DNA of 38,095 nucleotides, from the NCBI GenBank assembly GCA_015060735.1, contig SUXX01000022.1:1-38095 (forward strand), given 5' to 3'. A model generated the notes under the pieces. The model saw only the letters and a program-made list of their open reading frames with translations. It was not told where the DNA came from and searched no databases. Position numbers and translations under genes: made by a program. This DNA is from Bacteroides sp. Lineage in GTDB: Bacteria > Bacteroidota > Bacteroidia > Bacteroidales > Bacteroidaceae. Below, piece by piece: positions 25,008 through 32,922 of the stretch. Position 1 is the stretch's first letter; every line of letters begins with the position of its first letter.

Positions 25008-27137
25008 TTAATTTAAACGCAAATGTATTGTTTTACCTTTCCCTAAATTACTCTTTGCAGGGATGCTTTGGCTTCTCACTTTTCCCATGCCTGAAATTTT
25101 CACCTTCATACCTAGACTTTCCAATAGGAATACGGCATCTTTGGCTCCCATCCCAATGACATTTGGAACATGTTTATGGTCTATATTCAGCGGATTAAGT
25201 CCGATGTTTTGGTTAGGCGTATGTGTCACACTGCCCCAAATAGGTTCATCTTCATTGTATTTTTCTACGCCTGTAGTCTGAATGTTTATCTCATCCAATA
25301 TATAGTGGGCTGCCGCTATATTCCCGTTCTTAACATCGGGAGTCAATATCGAAGTGGAATCCTTCGCCTCTTTGAGGTCTTGTGCCAAATGCTTGGCGTA
25401 AACTCTTTCTGCTATTTCGCTGAAGACACTCCCTGCCATTAAACCACCGGAGGCCGGTAAACCGGGCTTTTGGATGGCAACAATGCAACTGTATTGAGGA
25501 TTCTCTGAGGGGAAATATCCACAGAAACTAACGAGGTATTGCATCGTTCCTGTTTTATAGCCACCAGCTCCTTGGGATACTTGTGCAGTTCCTGTTTTTC
25601 CGGATACGCGAAATTGGGTAGACCCGGCTTTTTTCCCCAGTCCTTCGCTCACGACCTTTTCAAGGATAACTTGAATCTGTTCGATGGTTTTGGGAGAAGC
25701 AATGGCCGGATTTATGACTTCAGTCGGAACTTCTTCTATAATTTCTCCATCCTTTACAATTGCTTTCACAAATTTGGGCTTAACCATGACTCCATTGTTG
25801 GCAATGGCATTATAAAAGGTTAATGTGTTGATGGGAGGAACCTGTGTTTCATATCCAATAGACATCCAGGCCAATGCAGTTTTTGACCAGTTCTGTTTGT
25901 TCGGCATACGGATGTTAGGTTTTTTAGCTGCTCCGGGAATGTCTAAGTTTAGCGGAGAAGCTATACCTAATTTATATAATCCTTCTACGTATTTTTCGGG
26001 ATTACTGTGATAGTTTTCATCGATAACTCTAGATACCCCAATGTTTGATGATACCATCAGCACTTTGGTAACATCGATAACTCCATATCCTCCTCTATGC
26101 CAGTTGTGGTCTTTCATCGGGCGTCCATGCATCATGTATACTCCGTTTTTAGTGTCCACTTCCTGGTCAGGAGTGATTTTCCCATCTTCCAAAGCCACCA
26201 TGATGGAAGCTGTTTTGAAAGTAGAACCCGGTTCCATCATGTCTGATACTGCATTGTTCTTTACTTCCCGATAAACGCCGTCATTCCCTTTAGTCATATT
26301 GACGATAGCCTTTACCTCACCGGTCTTTACCTCCATAAGGACGGCTACCCCTACACGTCCGTTGATTTCTTTTAGTTTGTCTACCAAAGCTTTTTCGGCG
26401 ATGTCCTGCATGCCGACATCTATGGTTGTTATAATGTCACATCCGTCTACAGGAGGGATGTCAACAATGTTTAGGTATTTGTTCATCACCTTTTGGCGGT
26501 GAGTAATACCGTCTTTCCCTTTTAAAATAGAGTCGTATTGCAACTCCAAACCATTCTTTGCACCCAGTGTCATGTCCGAATACATGTCTCCTAATGTACG
26601 CATGGCCAGAGAACCAAAAGGCTTTTTGCGTTGGTTGAAGGCTTGTTCGTGGAATCCGCCTCGATATTTACTCAAATTGAAAACGGGTAAACTTTTCGCT
26701 TCCTTATATTGAATATAGGATATACGCTTAGGGTAGAGCAGATAGTTTCGGCTACCTTGTTTGCGACCTTTAAGGATATGTGATTTGAATTCTGCCTTAC
26801 TCTTATCCGGAAATATTTGATGCAGGCCTTTGCAAATAGAATCCAGATGTTCCATCAGTAAGGAATCCTTAATTTCTCCACCGGCTTTAAAATCCATGTA
26901 AATCTTATATTCAGGCAAGCTACTGGCCATTAATTGTCCATCTGCCGAAATAATGTTTCCTCTAGTGGGTTTTACGGTGACATTCTCTTTAATGAAACGG
27001 TCGGCTACATCGTTCCAATATTGTCTTTCGGCAAACATGATAATACCCGCCTTGAAGATAATGGCAATACCAATCAACACCATTACAAGAATGATGAAGG
27101 AATAGCGAATCATTATTTTCTTATGCATAGGTGTCAT
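25008..27137 (-). CDS. ftsI: Septal transpeptidase (FtsI/PBP3-type) with C-terminal PASTA domain
   Basis: A 709-residue class B penicillin-binding protein that cross-links septal peptidoglycan with FtsW. One N-terminal membrane helix (SFIILVMVLIGIAIIFKAGII) is followed by the dimerisation domain, with VKPTRGNIISADGQLMASS. The catalytic motifs are STFK at 305-308, SSN at 363-365 and KTGTA at 514-518. The last about 65 residues form a PASTA domain (HKHVPNVIGMGAKDAVFLLE...), absent from E. coli FtsI but common in Bacteroidetes and Gram-positives. The gene sits 5 bases after ftsL. Confidence 0.96.
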   Translation of the reverse strand: MTPMHKKIMIRYSFIILVMVLIGIAIIFKAGIIMFAERQYWNDVADRFIKENVTVKPTRGNIISADGQLMASSLPEYKIYMDFKAGGEIKDSLLMEHLDSICKGLHQIFPDKSKAEFKSHILKGRKQGSRNYLLYPKRISYIQYKEAKSLPVFNLSKYRGGFHEQAFNQRKKPFGSLAMRTLGDMYSDMTLGAKNGLELQYDSILKGKDGITHRQKVMNKYLNIVDIPPVDGCDIITTIDVGMQDIAEKALVDKLKEINGRVGVAVLMEVKTGEVKAIVNMTKGNDGVYREVKNNAVSDMMEPGSTFKTASIMVALEDGKITPDQEVDTKNGVYMMHGRPMKDHNWHRGGYGVIDVTKVLMVSSNIGVSRVIDENYHSNPEKYVEGLYKLGIASPLNLDIPGAAKKPNIRMPNKQNWSKTALAWMSIGYETQVPPINTLTFYNAIANNGVMVKPKFVKAIVKDGEIIEEVPTEVINPAIASPKTIEQIQVILEKVVSEGLGKKAGSTQFRVSGKTGTAQVSQGAGGYKTGTMQYLVSFCGYFPSENPQYSCIVAIQKPGLPASGGLMAGSVFSEIAERVYAKHLAQDLKEAKDSTSILTPDVKNGNIAAAHYILDEINIQTTGVEKYNEDEPIWGSVTHTPNQNIGLNPLNIDHKHVPNVIGMGAKDAVFLLESLGMKVKISGMGKVRSQSIPAKSNLGKGKTIHLRLN

Positions 27138-27142
27138 CGTTA

Positions 27143-27511
27143 TTAATCTTTTTGAATGAGGTAGGGACGGCTGGTAGCGGTCTCTAACGGACTTTCTTCT
27201 GTTGAAATATATTCTTCAATACGGGATTGGCGGCTTTTCTCCATTAATTCGGAAGAGCGTGTCAATGCATCGTATTTGATATCTGTCAATTCTTTCTTTA
27301 ATTGATCAATCTGGATTAATTCCTGTTGGCTGGAATATCGGTTGTCGATATAAAGAATCGTCAGAATCATGATTAGAATCAAAAGGGTAGTTTGCCTTTT
27401 GAAAAAATCATTGGCAAGGATGTCTCCTCCCAAAATGCTCCGAACGGACATGTGTTTGGAAGATGAACCATCTTTTTTTGTTTTTGCTTTATGTGGTTTT
27501 TGTTCTTTCAT
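27143..27511 (-). CDS. ftsL: FtsL-like division protein
   Basis: A 122-residue bitopic protein. A charged cytoplasmic start of about 40 residues (EQKPHKAKTKKDGSSSKHMS) leads to one transmembrane helix (TTLLILIMILTILYI) and a periplasmic coiled coil (QQELIQIDQLKKELTDIKYDAL). FtsL proteins are poorly conserved; the call rests on this topology and on the standard place between rsmH and ftsI. It probably forms the FtsQLB-type complex that activates FtsW and FtsI. Confidence 0.85.
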   Translation of the reverse strand: MKEQKPHKAKTKKDGSSSKHMSVRSILGGDILANDFFKRQTTLLILIMILTILYIDNRYSSQQELIQIDQLKKELTDIKYDALTRSSELMEKSRQSRIEEYISTEESPLETATSRPYLIQKD

Positions 27512-27516
27512 TTTGG

Positions 27517-28431
27517 TTATCTTTTTTCTGCGATTCTGAGTTTGGCACTTCTTGAGCGAGGATTACGTTCCACTTCTTCATCGCTGGCTACAATCACTTT
27601 GTTGTTGATAAGACGGAATGGAGTTTGGATATTTCCGTAAAAGTCCTGTACGGCTTTCCCTTCAATATTACCTGTTTTCATGATGTTTTTGACCATTCTG
27701 TCTTCCAATGAGTGATAGGTGATGACAACGAGTCGTCCTCCTGGCTTTAAGACTTCCATAGCAGTATATAGCATTTCCTTTAATGCCTCCATCTCTTGAT
27801 TTACTTCGATGCGTAAAGCTTGGAAAACTTTAGCCAATTCTTTTTTCTCTCTTTCTCTGCCGAACAATGGTTTTACAATGTCCAGAAAATCACCAATGGT
27901 TTTGATGGTTTTGGTATCTCTGGCTTTTACGATTGCTGTGGCCAGTTTTCTGCTGTTCTTTAATTCGCCATACAGATAGAAGATGTCAGCTAAACGCTCT
28001 TCGCTGTATGTGTTGACAACGTCTGCGGCGGTTATCCCGGCTCTCTTATTCATCCGCATGTCTAGATTTCCGTCAAAGCGGAAGGAAAATCCTCTCTCAG
28101 AATCATCAAAGTGATGCGAAGAAACCCCTAAGTCGGCAAGTATTCCATCTACACTATCTATGCGGTAGTAACGGAGGAAATTATACAAATAGCGGAAGTT
28201 GCTTCTGACGAACGTAAATCTGTCGTCGTTGACGATGTTCTTTTCAGCGTCAGCGTCTTGGTCAAAACTAAACAGCCGTATGGTCGCATCTCCTCGGCGA
28301 AGAATCTCCTTGGAATGTCCACCTCCGCCAAAGGTCATGTCAGCATAAACGCCTTGGGGTTTCAGGTTCATCCCGTCGATACTTTCGTCGAGTAATACTG
28401 GTACGTGATATGTCAATGGTACTTCGCTCAT
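27517..28431 (-). CDS. rsmH: 16S rRNA (cytosine-1402-N4)-methyltransferase RsmH
   Basis: A 304-residue SAM-dependent methyltransferase acting on 16S rRNA C1402. It begins with YHVPVLLDESIDGM, then the SAM motif YADMTFGGGGHSKEIL, LFSFDQDADA, and VDGILADLGVSSHHFDDSERGFSFRFDGNLDMRM, the family signature. Later come LAKVFQALRIEVNQEMEAL and VITYHSLEDRMVK; the end is RNPRSRSAKLRIAEK. Its start overlaps the mraZ stop by 4 bases. It is the usual second gene of the dcw operon. Confidence 0.98.
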   Translation of the reverse strand: MSEVPLTYHVPVLLDESIDGMNLKPQGVYADMTFGGGGHSKEILRRGDATIRLFSFDQDADAEKNIVNDDRFTFVRSNFRYLYNFLRYYRIDSVDGILADLGVSSHHFDDSERGFSFRFDGNLDMRMNKRAGITAADVVNTYSEERLADIFYLYGELKNSRKLATAIVKARDTKTIKTIGDFLDIVKPLFGREREKKELAKVFQALRIEVNQEMEALKEMLYTAMEVLKPGGRLVVITYHSLEDRMVKNIMKTGNIEGKAVQDFYGNIQTPFRLINNKVIVASDEEVERNPRSRSAKLRIAEKR

Positions 28432-28889
28432 TCGTGATGGGGAATAGGGGTTTTCATTATTTCTTCTAGTTCTTTTCCGAAAAGCTCAGCGTCCATAAAA
28501 GGACCTTCAGCGGCCTTAGCCGACCAAATTTCAATGGTATCGTCAAGGCCGATAAACCGTACTTCTTGGTCGATGTCGGTTAGCTTTAAGTAACGCTTGG
28601 GGATTAAAAAGCGACCATTGCTGTCTAACGTAATGATTTCTACATCAGAAACAAATTGCCGGAAAACCATTTGGTGTTTGGAATCCCAACGATTCAAACG
28701 GCTACGTAATTCATTCAGTTGCTCATTCCAAGCTCTTTCCGGATAAAGAATCAAACAATTTTGGTAACTGTCTTTTCTAAGGATTAGACATTCTTCGCCT
28801 GCCGCTTGCAGTTGCTTGCGGAATGTAGCAGGAAGAAAGACTCTTCCTTTCGCATCCATTTTTGCTTCTGAGTTGCCTAAAAACCTCAT
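28428..28889 (-). CDS. mraZ: Transcriptional regulator MraZ
   Basis: A 153-residue protein with two SpoVT/AbrB-like domains. The first is MDAKGRVFLPATFRKQL and the second is ITLDSNGRFLIPKRYLKL. MraZ forms a ring-shaped oligomer that binds repeats in its own promoter and controls the dcw operon, as shown in E. coli and mycoplasmas. It is the first gene of the operon, behind a promoter with a matching repeat (28928-28946), so self-repression is likely here too. Confidence 0.97.
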   Translation of the reverse strand: MRFLGNSEAKMDAKGRVFLPATFRKQLQAAGEECLILRKDSYQNCLILYPERAWNEQLNELRSRLNRWDSKHQMVFRQFVSDVEIITLDSNGRFLIPKRYLKLTDIDQEVRFIGLDDTIEIWSAKAAEGPFMDAELFGKELEEIMKTPIPHHE

Positions 28890-28916
28890 TTTATACCTTA
28901 TTTATTGTTTAGTGCG

Positions 28917-28924
28917 TAAAGTTA
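28917..28924 (-). promoter_or_regulatory. -7 element of the dcw operon promoter
   Basis: On the minus strand TAACTTTA matches the Bacteroides -7 motif except in the last base, 27 bases before the mraZ ATG. No clear TTG box is seen upstream; the expected spacer region is filled by the TGGGG repeats. Confidence 0.5.
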
Positions 28925-28926
28925 CA

Positions 28927-28946
28927 CAATTCCCCACAATTCCCCA
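28927..28946 (-). promoter_or_regulatory. Probable MraZ operator (TGGGG direct repeats)
   Basis: On the minus strand TGGGGAATTG occurs twice in a row, giving TGGGG-N5-TGGGG with a 10-base period. E. coli MraZ is known to bind TGGGN repeats separated by 5 bases in its own promoter. The repeat lies directly upstream of the -7 box of the mraZ promoter, where bound MraZ would block RNA polymerase. Confidence 0.75.
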
Positions 28947-29110
28947 CCATGTTTAAGCGAAAATATTTTGATAAGTTTTCAACAGCTATTTTTTTAGGGA
29001 ATAAAAATGCACAAAGTGAGGTGTGTTTGAGCAAAAAGAGTGAGGAGTTTATGCTTTTCTGTCAAAGGAATGCGATTTTTTTTCAAAAGTGCTACATTTT
29101 TTTTTCATTA

Positions 29111-29144
29111 TTTGCCTAGATAAAGAAAGATAAGTTTACCTTTG
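29111..29144 (+). promoter_or_regulatory. Promoter of glsA-glsB
   Basis: TTTG (29111-29114), a 22-base spacer and TACCTTTG (29137-29144) fit the Bacteroides -33/-7 consensus. The ATG follows 20 bases later. The promoter is divergent from that of mraZ; the 275-base gap between the genes holds no other feature I can support. Confidence 0.65.
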
Positions 29145-29164
29145 CAAGGAAAAGTTTACGTAAA

Positions 29165-29983
29165 ATGGCAGATGATTCTATTTCTTTAATCGACATCGAA
29201 AAAATTCTTCGCCAGAAAGCAGGGAAGAAATTTAAATATATACCTCGGTTTGTGATTTCGTATTTGAAGCGTATCGTTCATCAAGATGAGCTGAATGTTT
29301 TCTTGCGTGAATCCAAGGATAAGGTTGGAGTCGAATTCCTGGAAGCATGTATGGGTTTCTTGGATGCGAAGGTCGATATAAAAGGGATGGAGAATCTTCC
29401 GGCAGAAGGGCGTTGTACATTTGTCTGCAATCATCCATTGGGAGGACAAGACGGGGTAGCGTTAGGTTATATTTTAGGTAAGCATTATGATGGGAATGTC
29501 AGATATCTGGTTAATGATTTGTTGATGAATTTGCATGGATTGGCTCCTTTGTGTATTCCCATCAATAAGACAGGTTCCCAGTCGCGTGATTTTCCAAGAA
29601 TGGTTGAGGCTGGTTTTGCATCGGAAAATCACATTATCATGTTTCCTGCAGGGTTATGTTCGCGTCGTCAGCAGGGCGTAATCAAAGATTTGGAATGGAA
29701 GAAAACTTTTGTGGTAAAAAGTGTTGAAACACAGCGAAATGTGGTTCCTTTGCATTTCGAAGGACGCAATTCGGATTTCTTTTATAATTTGGCTAATGTA
29801 TGTAAGTTTTTGGGGATTAAATTCAATATCGCCATGCTTTATTTGGCCGATGAGATGTTGAAGAATAGACATAAGACTTTTACGTTGACAATCGGAAAAC
29901 CAATTCCTTGGCAAACATTCGATAAGACGAAGAGTCCGGCTCAATGGGCTGAGTTTGTGAAAGAAGTCGTGTATAAACTTTAA
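29165..29983 (+). CDS. glsA: PlsC-type O-acyltransferase for glycine lipid synthesis
   Basis: A 272-residue membrane-associated acyltransferase. The acyltransferase motif is CNHPLGGQDGVALG, with His and Asp spaced HX5D, as in OlsA/GlsA-like proteins; FPAGLCSRRQQGVIKDLEW is the second block. In Bacteroides thetaiotaomicron the paired genes glsB and glsA make glycine lipids: GlsB N-acylates glycine with a 3-hydroxy fatty acid and GlsA adds the second acyl chain to the hydroxyl. The same pair lies next to the dcw operon here, 25 bases apart. The symbol is given on family and context; a general lysophospholipid acyltransferase is the alternative. Confidence 0.82.
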   Translation: MADDSISLIDIEKILRQKAGKKFKYIPRFVISYLKRIVHQDELNVFLRESKDKVGVEFLEACMGFLDAKVDIKGMENLPAEGRCTFVCNHPLGGQDGVALGYILGKHYDGNVRYLVNDLLMNLHGLAPLCIPINKTGSQSRDFPRMVEAGFASENHIIMFPAGLCSRRQQGVIKDLEWKKTFVVKSVETQRNVVPLHFEGRNSDFFYNLANVCKFLGIKFNIAMLYLADEMLKNRHKTFTLTIGKPIPWQTFDKTKSPAQWAEFVKEVVYKL

Positions 29984-30008
29984 TCAGAGAAAAAAGAGTA
30001 ACAGATAT

Positions 30009-30998
30009 ATGGAAGAAATAATTGCGCCGATTAGTAAGGATATATTAAAGTCGGAATTGACGCAGGAAAGGCGGTTGAGATTTACAAACAAAAGCCACAA
30101 TGAGATTTATGTGGTGACGGCACACAATGCTCCGAATGTGATGCAGGAAATCGGACGTTTGCGTGAAATCGCTTTTCGGGCTGCCGGGGGTGGCACGGGT
30201 AAGTCTGTGGATATTGATGAGTATGATACCATGCCAAATCCGTACAAACAGTTGGTCGTTTGGAATCCGGAGGCCGAAGAAATCTTAGGAGGTTATCGGT
30301 ATCTTCTGGGGAACGAGGTCGAATTTGATGAGTCGGGGAAACCTGTTTTGGCTACTGCCCATATGTTTGAATTCTCTGATACATTCTTGAAGGAATATCT
30401 TCCTTATACAGTTGAATTAGGACGCTCTTTTGTGACATTGGAATACCAGTCAAGCCGTGCCGGTGCAAAAGGACTCTTTGCTTTGGATAATTTATGGGAT
30501 GGACTGGGTGCATTGACTGTCATCAAACCGAATGTAAAGTATTTCTTTGGAAAGATGACCATGTATCCTAGCTATCATCGTCAAGGAAGAGACATGATTC
30601 TATATTTCTTGAATAAGCACTTTGTGGATAAGGATAAATTGATTATTCCGATGAAACCGTTGGAATTGGAAACCGATCCTTCGATACTAGAAGCCTTGTT
30701 CTGTTGCGATTCATTTAAAGAAGATTATCGAATCCTTAATACGGAAGTTCGAAAATTGGGATATAATATTCCTCCATTGGTAAATGCATATATGGGGCTT
30801 TCTCCGACCATGCGAATGTTTGGTACAGCCATCAATCATGGTTTTGGTGAGGTGGAAGAAACCGGTATTTTGATTGCCGTGGATGAAATCTTGGCGGAAA
30901 AGCGACTACGACACATCGAATCTTTCGTTGAACAGAATCCGGAAGTTCTAAAAATCACCTCGGGAGCAAATCCGGTTTTGTCGAAATGTGAATTTTAA
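30009..30998 (+). CDS. glsB: GNAT-type N-acyltransferase for glycine lipid synthesis
   Basis: A 329-residue protein of the OlsB/hemolysin-like acyltransferase family. Family features are IGRLREIAFRAAGGGTGKSVDIDEYD, the strand YKQLVVWNPEAEEILGGYRYLLG, ELGRSFVTLEYQ, and YPSYHRQGRDMILYFLNKHF. It would use an acyl-ACP to N-acylate glycine, the first step of glycine lipid synthesis in Bacteroides. It follows glsA by 25 bases and ends at a strong bidirectional terminator, so glsA-glsB form a two-gene operon. Ornithine lipid synthesis is the alternative substrate use. Confidence 0.82.
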   Translation: MEEIIAPISKDILKSELTQERRLRFTNKSHNEIYVVTAHNAPNVMQEIGRLREIAFRAAGGGTGKSVDIDEYDTMPNPYKQLVVWNPEAEEILGGYRYLLGNEVEFDESGKPVLATAHMFEFSDTFLKEYLPYTVELGRSFVTLEYQSSRAGAKGLFALDNLWDGLGALTVIKPNVKYFFGKMTMYPSYHRQGRDMILYFLNKHFVDKDKLIIPMKPLELETDPSILEALFCCDSFKEDYRILNTEVRKLGYNIPPLVNAYMGLSPTMRMFGTAINHGFGEVEETGILIAVDEILAEKRLRHIESFVEQNPEVLKITSGANPVLSKCEF

Positions 30999-30999
30999 T

Positions 31000-31041
31000 A
31001 TAATAAGAGAGTCGCAATGAATGTTGCGACTCTCTTATTAT
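31000..31041. terminator. Bidirectional terminator between glsB and dgt
   Basis: A perfect 18-bp stem (ATAATAAGAGAGTCGCAA and its complement) with a six-base loop lies between the convergent genes. The dgt stop codon (31038-31040) lies inside the stem. Confidence 0.85.
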
Positions 31042-32369
31042 ACGGCTGGTAGGCTGTTTCCTTTTATTTTTCGATAAAGATCCAAAGCATATACATCGGT
31101 CATTCCGGAAATATAATCCAATACAGCTTGAATCTTTCCATATAATGACGGTGAATTGATGTCGTATTGACTCGATACCCGGTTGATAAGAAGCTGTGAG
31201 TATGCTTTCTGAGGAGATTGGACGGCTTCAATCATCAGTTCTAGTAACGTGCTGATAACATGAAAACCGGCTAGCTCTATATCAAGCACATCTCGTGAGC
31301 GATAAATCTTGTGTAAAGCCGTTTGGGAGCATTTTTGATAAGCTTCCTTTAATGGTGAGTCAATCTGTTTAATCAATGCTTCGTTGAATTCACCTTCAAG
31401 AATTTTTTCTTCGTTTTGAATAAAGATGCGGGCACATTCTTGAATCAAGATGCCGATAACCGTTGCTCTTAGATAGGCTATTTGCTCGTTTCGGTCTGTT
31501 ACCAATCTGCAAACTTCGTCCGTTCTCTTTTTTCTGTTCTCGTTCAAAAAGCCTTGATACAATTCTTTGGCTTCTTCAAATGTCAGCAGTTTTAGCTTGA
31601 AAGCATCCTCAATGTCCATCATCTGATAACAGATGTCGTCGGCTGCTTCGACAAGAAAAACCAATGGGTGTCTGGCGTACTTTAGCGGTTCTCCTTCGGA
31701 GCTTAGTTTTAGTATCCCTAGTTCCTGAGCAATCTTCTGAAAGTCGTTGGCTTCGGATGCGAAAAAACCGAATTTGGACTTTCTACCGGCTAGTTGGGAT
31801 GAAAAAGGATATTTTACGATAGCAGCCAAGGTGGAGTAAGTCATGACAAAGCCACCTTTTCGCCGCCCCAGAAACTGGTGTGTCAGTAGTCGGAAAGCGT
31901 TGGCATTTCCTTCAAAGTGTGTAATATCTTCCCATTCCATCGAGGAAAGTTCGGATTTCAATGAAAGTCCCTTCCCCTCTGAGAAGAAAGTCGAGATGGC
32001 TTTCTCGCCAGAGTGTCCAAAAGGAGGATTACCCAAATCATGAGCCAGACAAGCGGCCGAGACAATAGCACCGATTTCTGAGATGTGCGAATCCTGTAAA
32101 TCCGGATGCTTCTTTAATAATTGGGCTGCGATGGAATCCCCTAGCGAACGCCCTACGCATGAAACTTCCAGACTATGCGTTAAACGGTTATGTACAAAGA
32201 TGCTTCCCGGTAAGGGAAACACTTGGGTTTTGTTCTGCAAACGTCGGAAGGGGGCCGAGAAGATGAGGCGGTCAAAGTCGCGTTGAAACTCCGTACGGTC
32301 GTCTTTTCGTAATTCATGCAAATCTTCCAAACCGAAGCGTTTGTTGGATATTAATTGTCTCCAATTCAT
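31038..32369 (-). CDS. dgt: Deoxyguanosinetriphosphate triphosphohydrolase-like protein (HD domain)
   Basis: A 443-residue HD-domain dNTP triphosphohydrolase, which splits dNTPs to deoxynucleosides and triphosphate. The N-terminal signature is RDFDRLIFSAPFRRLQNKTQ, followed by HNRLTHSLEVSCVGRSLG. The metal-binding HD pair is in CLAHDLGNPPFGHSGE, and EAADDICYQMMDIEDAF follows. An ATG 24 bases upstream is in frame, but the chosen start (MNWRQLISNKRF) is the usual family start. It faces glsB and is divergent from dut. Confidence 0.93.
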   Translation of the reverse strand: MNWRQLISNKRFGLEDLHELRKDDRTEFQRDFDRLIFSAPFRRLQNKTQVFPLPGSIFVHNRLTHSLEVSCVGRSLGDSIAAQLLKKHPDLQDSHISEIGAIVSAACLAHDLGNPPFGHSGEKAISTFFSEGKGLSLKSELSSMEWEDITHFEGNANAFRLLTHQFLGRRKGGFVMTYSTLAAIVKYPFSSQLAGRKSKFGFFASEANDFQKIAQELGILKLSSEGEPLKYARHPLVFLVEAADDICYQMMDIEDAFKLKLLTFEEAKELYQGFLNENRKKRTDEVCRLVTDRNEQIAYLRATVIGILIQECARIFIQNEEKILEGEFNEALIKQIDSPLKEAYQKCSQTALHKIYRSRDVLDIELAGFHVISTLLELMIEAVQSPQKAYSQLLINRVSSQYDINSPSLYGKIQAVLDYISGMTDVYALDLYRKIKGNSLPAV

Positions 32370-32390
32370 GTTTATATCTTGTTTTAGGCA

Positions 32391-32398
32391 CAAAAGTA
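32391..32398 (-). promoter_or_regulatory. Possible -7 element of the dgt promoter
   Basis: On the minus strand TACTTTTG fits TAnnTTTG, 21 bases before the chosen dgt start. No clear -33 TTG is seen. The 114-base gap between dgt and dut must hold both promoters; I could not place the dut promoter. Confidence 0.4.
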
Positions 32399-32483
32399 TA
32401 AAACTTTTGTTTAAAAAAGGGAAATACTATCGATAAATCAGTTGAAATGTGTAAATTCGCACAATCTTAAAAACAGAAGGATG

Positions 32484-32918
32484 ATGAAAGTACAAGTAAT
32501 TAATAAATCGAAGCATCCGTTGCCCCAATATGCAACCGAGCAATCCGCGGGAATGGATTTGCGTGCCAACATTGATGAACCGATTATATTGAAGCCTTTG
32601 CAACGCTGCTTAGTTCCTACCGGCATATTTATGGCTTTGCCTAAGGGCTTTGAGGCACAAGTTCGTCCTCGTAGCGGTTTGGCTATAAAGAAAGGAATTG
32701 GCGTGTTGAATTCTCCGGGAACTATCGATGCGGATTATCGCGGTGAGGTGTGTGTCATTTTGGTTAACCTTTCTTCCGAAGAATTTGTGGTTGAGGACGG
32801 AGAAAGAATTGCTCAAATGGTGATTGCCCGTCACGAACAGGCCGAATGGGAAGAAGTGCAGGTCTTGGATGATACCGAACGGGGAGCAGGGGGATTTGGT
32901 CATACCGGAAAAAAATAA
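32484..32918 (+). CDS. dut: dUTP diphosphatase
   Basis: A 144-residue trimeric dUTPase that turns dUTP into dUMP and keeps uracil out of DNA. The five family motifs are present: [37 protein letters not shown] and [11 protein letters not shown]. Two ATGs occur in a row after AGAAGG; the second is chosen because it gives the usual length and a start at [15 protein letters not shown] longer frame upstream has no family match. The TPR lipoprotein gene starts 4 bases downstream. Confidence 0.96.
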   Translation: MKVQVINKSKHPLPQYATEQSAGMDLRANIDEPIILKPLQRCLVPTGIFMALPKGFEAQVRPRSGLAIKKGIGVLNSPGTIDADYRGEVCVILVNLSSEEFVVEDGERIAQMVIARHEQAEWEEVQVLDDTERGAGGFGHTGKK

Positions 32919-32922
32919 ATCA

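Noticed and set aside
12934..28889. Missing murF, murB and ddl in the dcw operon
   Set aside because: These genes are commonly elsewhere in Bacteroidales genomes, so their absence here is not unusual.
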